From NCBI GenBank assembly GCA_007132395.1, contig SLOR01000094.1, positions 1-6,164 on the forward strand: a DNA stretch of 6,164 nucleotides, in the 5' to 3' direction. Shown in pieces: positions 1 to 5,734 of this stretch; position 1 is the first letter of the stretch, and each line of letters begins with the position of its first letter. The notes beneath the pieces are model-generated. The model did not search any database, was not told where the DNA came from, and worked only from the letters and a program-made list of their open reading frames with translations. The position numbers and the translations under genes are program-made. This DNA comes from Bacteroidales bacterium (GTDB lineage Bacteria; Bacteroidota; Bacteroidia; Bacteroidales; UBA7960).

Positions 1-87
1 AATGGTAAGCATAAATACCGTGGTGGCAGCCAGAAACATTAGCCACCCCAGGATGTTGTTTACATTTTTATACGATTTCAGATCCAT
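1..87 (-). CDS. 5' end of a second DUF2723-family membrane protein, tandem paralogue (partial)
   Basis: The first 29 codons of a gene that continues past the window start. The peptide begins MDLKSYKNVNNILGWLMF and ends in a hydrophobic stretch, VFMLTI. About 20 of 29 residues are identical, without gaps, to the N-terminus of the 1023-residue protein just upstream on the same strand, and both start at the same residue, which supports the ATG at 85-87. The segment is the cytoplasmic N-tip plus the first transmembrane helix of a DUF2723-type putative GT-C glycosyltransferase. Most identical residues use different synonymous codons, so the duplication is old and not a recent copy or assembly artefact. 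No Shine-Dalgarno sequence precedes the ATG. Membership rests on the visible 29 residues only; whether the rest is intact cannot be seen. Confidence 0.85.
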   Translation of the reverse strand, partial: MDLKSYKNVNNILGWLMFLAATTVFMLTI

Positions 88-93
88 AGGTTT

Positions 94-201
94 TCAGGAT
101 TGGTGATATTTGGGATTATAACGAACCGAATTTCTATTTCTTGTTACAGCCTGCGAAGATAATAAGAAAATCAGCAAGTAAATCCCTATTTTAACAATCA
201 T
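94..201 (-). CDS. possible small exported or membrane peptide, 35 aa (tentative)
   Basis: A short ORF between the two DUF2723 paralogues, on their strand. It starts with ATG at 199-201 and ends with TGA at 94-96, six bases before the ATG of the downstream paralogue. The peptide begins MIVKIGIYLLIFLLSSQA: one Lys, a hydrophobic core of about ten residues, then small residues, which resembles a signal peptide or a single short membrane helix. A polar, basic tail of about 17 residues follows. A stop codon lies three codons upstream of the ATG in frame, so the ORF cannot be much longer. Position and spacing would suit translational coupling to the paralogue. A 35-codon ORF in AT-rich spacer DNA can easily arise by chance and I recognise no family, so this is a candidate only. 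Confidence 0.25.
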   Translation of the reverse strand: MIVKIGIYLLIFLLSSQAVTRNRNSVRYNPKYHQS

Positions 202-204
202 TGC

Positions 205-292
205 GCATCAACCCTACAACCTTTCAACCCATCAACCTCTTAACCCCTAAACCTCTCAACCTCTCAACTTTTCCACTTTTCAACCATTCAAC
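205..292 (-). repeat. degenerate tandem octamer array, 11 units of 8 bp
   Basis: Eleven consecutive 8-bp units with no change of register. On the plus strand each ends in AAC, except one ending in CAC, and seven end in TCAAC; the common units are CTCTCAAC (two adjacent copies), CTTTCAAC, TTTTCAAC and CATTCAAC. Read on the gene strand the consensus is GTTGANNG, a purine-rich repeat. The array begins on the last base of the TAG stop (292-294) of the 1023-residue gene, so it forms the immediate 3' untranslated region of that transcript and separates it from the next paralogue. The period of 8 is not a multiple of 3 and stops occur in the reading frames, so it is noncoding. No dyad symmetry is apparent, so it is not an ordinary hairpin terminator. 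Function unknown. Confidence 0.85.
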
Positions 293-3200
293 TATCTTCT
301 CTGCATATACAAAGGATAATATGTTTCAAAAAGTCTGCCGGCGCGTTCTTCCAGTATTGAAAGGTTGTAATCTTCAGACACATAACTGACACGATTGAGC
401 AGCAGCAGTGATTCATGCATGTTAGCCTCGAGCAGTGCTCCCCTTCTTGCTCCAAAGGAAAAATAGTAATTCAGGTTCTGTTCCTCCATATCCACCATCC
501 TTTCCATAATGGCAAGTGCCTGCTCGGTGGCGTTTGCCTCCAGGTACACCTCTGCCATCAAAAGGCTGAAATAATTCAGGGGAACCTTTTGGGGTGGCAT
601 AATTTCCATGGCCCGGTCAAGCACCTCAATGGCTTTTTGGGGCTCACCCTCCTCCACCAATGCTTGAGCCAGCCGGCGAAAGATATTGCGGAAGCTTACC
701 GTCATACGGATATTGTCTTCATTCAGATACACATCCGGGTCATTGATGTTGCCCCACTGGAATTTATTCATGATGTTTTCATAAAGAATACGGGAGTTGA
801 CCCTGCCGGGTTCTGTGGGGTTTTCGTGGGGTGTGCGAATGGGTACCAGCCTGTAGGCCATTCCATCCAGCTGAAAATATTCTTCCAGACCGATGTAGCC
901 CTCGGCACCCATGGTGATAGCAAAATATACCGGGCGCTCCCAGTTATTGGTGGCCAGGAAATCGAGCATCATAATATTACTTTTGGTAAGTGCCCTTGAA
1001 GGAAACTCCCACTCCACTACATCAGCTATAAGGTGTGCATCTTCCGGAGCCACGGTGCCATTGGCAACAACTTTTGCCGAATCTACTGGCAGGCGAAATT
1101 TCCGGGTAGGGAAAAAATTGTCGGTGGTTTGCCCGATGCGCCTTTTATTCTGTTCGCTGGTGGCAAAGTTGAGTACACTGCGCACGTTCACATATTGCCC
1201 TTCCAGGCGTGGGTCTTCCAAAACATACAACACATCGCGGGTGCCGTCGCGATAGTGGTGGGGCTGAAGGGTGTAGGGCACAGGGTCGGCCTCGTAGGTT
1301 TTGCGGCGCGTCATCCCATCGATATACCAGTCGGCATTAAGCAGGCTCAGGTTTACCACCTTGATATCGGTGCGCACACCCTCCACCTCCTGTGCATACC
1401 AGAGGGGGAAAGTATCATTGTCGCCCATGGTGAAGATAATGGCATTGGGTGCACAGGACTCCAGGTAGTTGATGGCAACATCGCGGGTGGTATAGCGTCC
1501 GGAGCGATCGTGATTATTCCAGTTTTCCCGTGCCATAAGGGCAGGCACCAGTATCAGGCACAAGAGGGTTGCCAGCACAGCCGGCAGTTTGCCTTTCAGC
1601 TTCTTCTGCATGGCGTTGGCAATTGCCAGCACACCCAGCCCTACCCAAATGGAAAAGGCATAAAATGACCCGATGTAGGAATAGTCGCGCTCCCTGGGCT
1701 GCCATGTCTGGTTCAGATAGATAATAATAGCAATACCTGTCATAAAAAACAACAAGCCCACCACAAAGGCATCGCCGGGATTACGCCGGGCCTGAAACAC
1801 CAAACCTATGATGCCCAGGATAAAAGGCAGCATGTAATACCGGCTATAGCCCGGATTGCCGGTGATACTCTCCGGCAGGTTATTCTGTGGCCCGAGAAAC
1901 AAGCCATCGAGCGGTTTGATACCGCTTATCCAGTTCCCTTCTACCGGGCTTCCATGCCCTTGTATATCGCTTTGGCGGCCGGCAAAATTCCACATAAGGT
2001 ATCGCAGGTACATATGGCCCACCTGATACGAAAAGAAAAAACGCAGGTTTTCAGCAAAAGTAGGTTTGTTGATAACCTCCGAAGTACCATCGGGCCGCTG
2101 CACCCGGGTAGGTCTTCCCTGAACGCGCCCCCATTTTTCGTAGGTGCGTATATGGCTCTGGCCTCTGTTGCTCCACATACGTGGAAAAACGGTCATAAAA
2201 TCGGGATGATAGACGTAATCAACGGTATGGCTAACGATTACATAACGTCCTTCTCCATCGTCTCTGCGCCATACGGGCCTGTCCTCCTTTACTGCTTCCA
2301 CCGGTGTGTTATACCAGGGTCCGTAAAGCAAGGGCCAGCCTCCATATTGCTCCCTGCCCAAATAGGCTTTCAGCGCCAGTGCATTTTTGGGGGCATTCTC
2401 ATTAATGGGCACATGGGCATTGGAACGCACCACCAGCATCATAAAAGAGGTATATCCGATGAGGATAAACATGAAAGCCAGGATAATGGTATTGGCATGT
2501 ATCTTCTTTTTGCGGTGCGTATAATGCAAACCCCAAACAATGGCAGCAATAAGCACAAGAAAATAAAAGACGGTTCCCGAGTGAAAGGGCAAGCCCAGGG
2601 TATTGACAAAAAACCTTTCAAACCACCAGTCAACTGTTAGAACACCCGGGATAAAAATATTCTGAATAAACCCAAGCAAAGCCACGGCGATGATACCGGT
2701 AATGATAATTCCTTTTCGTGTAGGTGTATACTTTTTAAAATAATACACAAACACAATGGCAGGTATGGCAAGCAAACTGAGCATGTGTACACCAATGGAA
2801 AGCCCAATAACAAAAGCAATAAACACCAGCCACTTCAAGGCATCGGGTTCATGAGCAACCGCTTCCCAGCGCATTATGGCCCAGAATACGACCGAGGTAA
2901 GGAAAAGTGAGGTTACATATACCTCCGCTTCCACCGCAGTAAACCAGAAGGAATCGCTGAAGGTAAGTGTAAGCCCTCCCACAATTCCTGCTCCCCATAC
3001 GGCCCAGGTGCTGGCGCTGTGTGCATCAGGAGTCGCTTTTAGCAAGCGATGCCCAAGCATGCTGACCGTCCAGAACAAAAACATCACCGACATACCACCC
3101 GCCACAGCCGACATGGCATTAATCCAGTAAGCAACCCGGCTCACATCGCCCAGGGCCAGTAAGGAGAACATACGCCCCAGCATTTGATACAGCGGCGCAC

Positions 3201-3363
3201 CGGGAGGGTGCATTACCTGCAGCTTATAAGCACAGGCAATACGCTCGCTGCAATCCCAGAAACTGGCAGTGGGCTCGAGGGTTAACATAAAAACAAGTGT
3301 GGAAAAAGCAAATATCAGCCAGCCCAGCATATTGTTTACCGGTTTGTAGGACTTCAGATTCAT
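292..3363 (-). CDS. DUF2723 family polytopic membrane protein, putative GT-C type glycosyltransferase
   Basis: A 1023-residue inner-membrane protein, a usual length for DUF2723 proteins in Bacteroidota. The family is related to eukaryotic TMEM260, reported as an O-mannosyltransferase; by analogy this protein may transfer a sugar from a lipid carrier on the periplasmic side, but the substrate is unknown. Visible features: a first membrane helix at about 12-29; a family signature with W36-D37 and E40 followed by HPPGAP at 52-57, where the acidic residues sit in the first outer loop as in GT-C enzymes; further hydrophobic segments at about 82-105, 122-165, 177-208, 217-240, 264-281, 293-312, 511-552 and 563-610; a conserved QPRERDYSY at 555-563; then a soluble C-terminal half with NHDRSGRYTTRD (617-628) and GDNDTFPLWYAQE (647-659), both familiar from this family. 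Residues about 897-965 look like two TPR-type helical hairpins. The ATG at 3361-3363 is supported by alignment with the start of the paralogue downstream. No Shine-Dalgarno sequence and no convincing promoter were found upstream. Family assignment is firm; enzymatic role is inference. Confidence 0.9.
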   Translation of the reverse strand: MNLKSYKPVNNMLGWLIFAFSTLVFMLTLEPTASFWDCSERIACAYKLQVMHPPGAPLYQMLGRMFSLLALGDVSRVAYWINAMSAVAGGMSVMFLFWTVSMLGHRLLKATPDAHSASTWAVWGAGIVGGLTLTFSDSFWFTAVEAEVYVTSLFLTSVVFWAIMRWEAVAHEPDALKWLVFIAFVIGLSIGVHMLSLLAIPAIVFVYYFKKYTPTRKGIIITGIIAVALLGFIQNIFIPGVLTVDWWFERFFVNTLGLPFHSGTVFYFLVLIAAIVWGLHYTHRKKKIHANTIILAFMFILIGYTSFMMLVVRSNAHVPINENAPKNALALKAYLGREQYGGWPLLYGPWYNTPVEAVKEDRPVWRRDDGEGRYVIVSHTVDYVYHPDFMTVFPRMWSNRGQSHIRTYEKWGRVQGRPTRVQRPDGTSEVINKPTFAENLRFFFSYQVGHMYLRYLMWNFAGRQSDIQGHGSPVEGNWISGIKPLDGLFLGPQNNLPESITGNPGYSRYYMLPFILGIIGLVFQARRNPGDAFVVGLLFFMTGIAIIIYLNQTWQPRERDYSYIGSFYAFSIWVGLGVLAIANAMQKKLKGKLPAVLATLLCLILVPALMARENWNNHDRSGRYTTRDVAINYLESCAPNAIIFTMGDNDTFPLWYAQEVEGVRTDIKVVNLSLLNADWYIDGMTRRKTYEADPVPYTLQPHHYRDGTRDVLYVLEDPRLEGQYVNVRSVLNFATSEQNKRRIGQTTDNFFPTRKFRLPVDSAKVVANGTVAPEDAHLIADVVEWEFPSRALTKSNIMMLDFLATNNWERPVYFAITMGAEGYIGLEEYFQLDGMAYRLVPIRTPHENPTEPGRVNSRILYENIMNKFQWGNINDPDVYLNEDNIRMTVSFRNIFRRLAQALVEEGEPQKAIEVLDRAMEIMPPQKVPLNYFSLLMAEVYLEANATEQALAIMERMVDMEEQNLNYYFSFGARRGALLEANMHESLLLLNRVSYVSEDYNLSILEERAGRLFETYYPLYMQRR

Positions 3364-3529
3364 GGGTGCAAAGGTTTGGGTTATACGTACAGCGGATAAT
3401 TTCCATGCGAATATAAAAAACTATTGAATATATGATGGGATTTTTTGATTATCCGTGAGCTTGCGAGGAATAAGTATTTTGTCTGTAACTTTTTATGGGT
3501 GTTCGGTTAAAGCCCCGATGGAAAGGGTG

Positions 3530-3542
3530 GCAAAACTTTTGC
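3530..3542. repeat. short perfect palindrome GCAAAA-C-TTTTGC
   Basis: A 13-bp perfect inverted repeat (6-bp arms around a single C) lies 21 bp upstream of the -33 box of the tRNA-Gln promoter, in the divergent region between the tRNA and the DUF2723 gene. It could be a regulator site, but the arms are AT-rich and short enough to be chance. It shares the TTTTGC word with three further sites in the promoter. Confidence 0.3.
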
Positions 3543-3553
3543 GGTTTTTTTTA

Positions 3554-3583
3554 AAAAAATATTTTGCAGAAAAAATATTTTGC
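3554..3583 (+). repeat. 14-bp direct repeat within the tRNA promoter
   Basis: The sequence AAAAAATATTTTGC occurs twice, at 3554-3567 and 3570-3583, separated by AG, giving a 16-bp period. The first copy supplies the -33 TTTG; the second fills the spacer up to the -7 element. It may be an A-tract upstream element or a slippage duplication. Confidence 0.6.
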
Positions 3584-3592
3584 CTACTTTTG
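3563..3592 (+). promoter_or_regulatory. Bacteroidota-type promoter of tRNA-Gln
   Basis: TTTG at 3563-3566 and TACTTTTG at 3585-3592 match the -33 TTTG and -7 TAnnTTTG elements of the Bacteroidota primary sigma factor, with an 18-bp spacer. The mature tRNA begins 19 bp after the -7 box, leaving a 5' leader of roughly ten nucleotides for RNase P to remove. The region upstream is strongly A/T-tracted, as expected for a strong stable-RNA promoter. Confidence 0.8.
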
Positions 3593-3610
3593 CAACGCAT
3601 TACAAAACAC

Positions 3611-3681
3611 TGACCGATGGTGTAACGGTAGCACTACAGTTTTTGGAGCTGTCTGTCCAGGTTCGAATCCTGGTCGGTCAA
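3611..3681 (+). tRNA. tRNA-Gln (anticodon UUG)
   Basis: A full cloverleaf can be folded by hand. The acceptor stem TGACCGA (3611-3617) pairs perfectly with TCGGTCA (3674-3680). The D-arm spans 3620-3634. The anticodon stem is 3636-3640 with 3648-3652 around the loop TTTTGGA, giving anticodon TTG at 3643-3645, which reads CAA and by wobble CAG. The T-arm has CCAGG (3657-3661) and CCTGG (3669-3673) around TTCGAAT. The U1-A72 pair is typical of tRNA-Gln. The discriminator base is A (3681), unlike the G of E. coli tRNA-Gln. CCA is not encoded (CAG follows), so it must be added after transcription. The gene stands alone between its own promoter and terminator. Confidence 0.95.
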
Positions 3682-3687
3682 CAGAAG

Positions 3688-3721
3688 AAAAGCCCTCAAT
3701 GACAAGTTGGGGGCTTTTTTT
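3688..3721 (+). terminator. intrinsic terminator of tRNA-Gln
   Basis: A 12-bp stem, AAAAGCCCTCAA with TTGGGGGCTTTT and one G-U pair, closes a 7-nt loop (3700-3706). A run of seven T ends at 3721. It starts 7 bases after the tRNA and makes the tRNA a one-gene unit. Confidence 0.9.
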
Positions 3722-3803
3722 GTATGCCCATGCAAACTCAAGAGATGCCCTAAGCGACTGCCTGCCCCCACATCTCTTCCCGGCAGAAAACAAAATCCCT
3801 CTC

Positions 3804-3822
3804 TCAAAAAATCATTTTTTGA
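3804..3822. repeat. AT-rich inverted repeat, 8-3-8
   Basis: TCAAAAAATCATTTTTTGA is a perfect inverted repeat with 8-bp arms and a 3-bp centre, in the gene-free stretch between the tRNA terminator and the secreted-protein gene. It could be a weak secondary terminator or a binding site. The low complexity makes chance likely. Confidence 0.35.
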
Positions 3823-3860
3823 CTTTATCCCCATGCCAATTACTGCTTATTTAATTGTAT

Positions 3861-3879
3861 TAATGCGTGTTACGCATTA
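3861..3879. promoter_or_regulatory. operator-like dyad upstream of the secreted-protein gene
   Basis: TAATGCGTGTTACGCATTA is a perfect inverted repeat: 8-bp arms TAATGCGT and ACGCATTA around GTT. It is of mixed base composition, lies 71 bp upstream of the ATG at 3951, and has the size of a homodimeric regulator's operator. With a 3-nt loop it could also form a small hairpin in the leader RNA, but no T-run follows, so it is not a terminator. I do not recognise it as the site of a known regulator family. No TAnnTTTG promoter could be placed near it with confidence. Confidence 0.45.
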
Positions 3880-3950
3880 CACTCAAACATGGCACGGTTT
3901 TGGTTTATTTAAGGACAAAACAGCATATTCACCACAAAAACCCCATAGAT

Positions 3951-5525
3951 ATGAAAAAACTTATCCTCACACCCGTCCTGACACTCCTCTTTTTATGGAG
4001 CAGTGTGCTCACGGCACAAAACCGCCCCGAGGAATACCTGGGACTTCCAGGTGACAACCTTAACCTCTATGCCGTGATGAATCTCTTCCAGAATTCTGAA
4101 ACTCTTGAAGGTTTTGAGAGATCACTCAACGACCCTGAAAGTATGATTAACAACCTCGACCTTAACCGCGACAACTATGTGGACTATATCATGGTGTTTG
4201 ACTACAAGGAGGGAAGTGTTCACCATATCGTACTCAGAGTTGCCCTCAACCAAAATGAATACCAGGATGTAGCAGTCTTTACCGTACAGAAGTTTCAAAA
4301 CGGTTCGGTGCAGGTACAGCTTATCGGCGATGAAGCGCTTTACGGGCCCAACTACATCATCGAGCCTGTGTATGCTGAAACACCCAACCCCGGATACCGC
4401 GGCAACGTGGCACAGCAAACTTCCGCACCCCGCCAGAATGTGACCGTAGTTCATACGACTCAATACGAGGTAGCGTACTGGCCCGTTATTACCTATATCT
4501 ACAGGCCCTCTTACAGAGTTTACCGCTCATCATGGCGCTGGGGTTATCACCCAAGCTGGTGGAGCCCCTGGAGCCCGCACTACTATCACTATTACTATGG
4601 CTATCACTACAACTGGCATGCACACTACTACGCTTACTACCGCCCCTGGAACCATCACAGGTGCACCTATTATACTACTGTGTATCGCCCCCGCATCAGG
4701 AACTACTCCCCCACGGTGGTCGTAAACATCAACAGGGGTACTTATAAAGACACCTACAGCCGCCCCGAAAGCAGACGAGAAGGTGAAGTACTTTACGCTC
4801 ACAGACATTCAAGTGGTAGCACAGTGGCGCCAGGCAGAGGCAGAGAAAACGTTGAACAAGGCCGTCAGGGTGCAAGAACCTCATCTGGCACAACCACCCG
4901 TGAAGCAGGTGTTGAAAACACCCGCAGAACGACGACTCAAAGCAGTGAAACACGCAGCAGTGCTGCCACCAGACAGAATGCGGCACCCCAGCGCACACAA
5001 AGTGAAAGACCTGCCAATACCGGAACAAGGGTAGATAGCAGAAATGCTGAAAGAGGCGCAGCCGTAAGAAGTGAAGCTGCACCCCAAAGACAATCGGCAG
5101 CAACACCCGCAAGAAATGCAACTACACGCCCGGCAAACACTCCGCAACGCAGCACACCCAACACCGGCAGTGCTCCTAAAAGAGTAAATAATAACAATAA
5201 CAGACCCGCGGCACAATCTGCTCCAGCGGTAAGAACGCAGCCTGCGCGCAATTCTAATCAGCCTGCAACACAACAGGCAAGGCCATCAAGCCAGACGAAC
5301 ACCCGGAACTCCGGAACCTCTGTACAAAGAAATACAAGTGCGCCACGAAATACAGGTACCTCTGTACAGCGAAACAGCAACAGCAACACGCGCAATAGCG
5401 GAACATCTGTACAGAGAACTACCAGCAACAACCGCAACAGTGGTACATCTGTTCAGAGGAGTTCGGGCAACAACCGCAGCAGCAGTCCTGCCACAAACAG
5501 CAGTTCGCGCAACCAGAGAAGATAA
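3951..5525 (+). CDS. secreted protein of unknown function with Tyr/Trp/His-rich segment and disordered Arg/Ser/Asn tail
   Basis: A 524-residue protein. The ATG at 3951 is preferred over an in-frame ATG 84 bp upstream because MKKLILTPVLTLLFLWSS forms a clear signal peptide, probably cleaved near LTA-QN (about 22). With no lipobox Cys, it should be released to the periplasm or beyond. Residues about 25-140 look globular; D70-L-N72-R-D74-N-Y-V-D78 resembles an EF-hand or dockerin calcium loop but has Met where the position-12 acidic ligand is expected. Residues about 171-247 are extremely rich in Tyr, Trp and His (20 of 30 residues in 201-230), which may bind metal or pack against a surface. From about 285 to the end it is low-complexity, basic and probably disordered, with four RN(S/T)GTSVQR repeats. 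There is one Cys (238). The layout resembles uncharacterised secreted proteins I recall from Bacteroidota genomes; function unknown. It is a single-gene unit with a strong terminator. Confidence 0.85.
   Translation: MKKLILTPVLTLLFLWSSVLTAQNRPEEYLGLPGDNLNLYAVMNLFQNSETLEGFERSLNDPESMINNLDLNRDNYVDYIMVFDYKEGSVHHIVLRVALNQNEYQDVAVFTVQKFQNGSVQVQLIGDEALYGPNYIIEPVYAETPNPGYRGNVAQQTSAPRQNVTVVHTTQYEVAYWPVITYIYRPSYRVYRSSWRWGYHPSWWSPWSPHYYHYYYGYHYNWHAHYYAYYRPWNHHRCTYYTTVYRPRIRNYSPTVVVNINRGTYKDTYSRPESRREGEVLYAHRHSSGSTVAPGRGRENVEQGRQGARTSSGTTTREAGVENTRRTTTQSSETRSSAATRQNAAPQRTQSERPANTGTRVDSRNAERGAAVRSEAAPQRQSAATPARNATTRPANTPQRSTPNTGSAPKRVNNNNNRPAAQSAPAVRTQPARNSNQPATQQARPSSQTNTRNSGTSVQRNTSAPRNTGTSVQRNSNSNTRNSGTSVQRTTSNNRNSGTSVQRSSGNNRSSSPATNSSSRNQRR
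5304..5459 (+). repeat. four coding repeats RN(S/T)GTSVQR
   Basis: Within the tail of the secreted protein, RNSGTSVQR or RNTGTSVQR occurs at residues 452-460, 466-474, 481-489 and 495-503, a period of 14-15 residues with variable Asn/Ser/Thr-rich linkers. The codons differ between copies (for example Thr and Val codons within GTSV), so the motif seems to be kept at protein level and is not only a recent slippage product. Confidence 0.85.
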
Positions 5526-5626
5526 TTCATTCGCTGCTTCGAAACCGGCGAATACATCACACGGGTTTCAGGAAAGCATTAATAAAACACTGTAATTCAA
5601 TTTCAATGTTGTTTGTTTGTAACTGT

Positions 5627-5663
5627 AAAAGAGCCCCCGCATGGTAAGCGGGGGCTCTTTTTT
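5627..5663. terminator. strong intrinsic terminator between convergent genes
   Basis: A 14-bp perfect stem, AAAAGAGCCCCCGC (5627-5640) with GCGGGGGCTCTTTT, closes the 7-nt loop ATGGTAA. On the plus strand it ends in six T (5658-5663), about 100 bp after the secreted-protein gene. On the minus strand the opposite arm ends in four T, so it probably also stops transcripts of the rhodanese gene that ends at 5735. Confidence 0.9.
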
Positions 5664-5734
5664 ATGTATTATCAGCCGGGAGAGGCTGCAGCCACAGTAT
5701 CCACAGCCAAAAAGGAATCAGGCATAAAGCATGT

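Noticed and set aside
205..292. CRISPR array
   Set aside because: Units are only 8 bp, adjacent, and have no spacers.
201..389. Plus-strand 62-codon ORF across the octamer array
   Set aside because: It is the translation of the octamer repeats followed by antisense of the DUF2723 gene; a period of 8 does not keep a coding pattern.
415..2640. Several plus-strand open frames of 100-230 codons opposite the DUF2723 gene
   Set aside because: The minus-strand protein has conserved family motifs along its whole length; the opposite frames show no recognisable domain and follow from its codon use.
3364..3440. Promoter for the DUF2723 gene on the minus strand (near-matches TATATTCG and AACCTTTG)
   Set aside because: Each differs from TAnnTTTG at one position and neither has a TTTG element at the right distance, so none is reported as a feature.
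3584..3854. Overlapping open frames on both strands across the tRNA-Gln gene
   Set aside because: They are translations through a tRNA and its terminator, a common source of spurious hypothetical proteins; the cloverleaf, promoter and terminator explain the sequence.
3867..3950. Upstream in-frame ATG adding 28 residues to the secreted protein
   Set aside because: It starts inside the dyad at 3861-3879 and would bury the clear signal peptide that begins at 3951; the extra residues show no signal-sequence or domain character.
4122..5273. Minus-strand and other-frame ORFs within the secreted-protein gene
   Set aside because: They arise from the compositionally biased repeats; Cys-, Leu- and Val-rich translations without domain structure are typical shadows.
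5684..5693. GGCTGCAGCC palindrome as a separate terminator of the rhodanese gene
   Set aside because: The 10-bp palindrome has no loop and no following T-run; the hairpin at 5627-5663 is a far better candidate for the minus-strand terminator.
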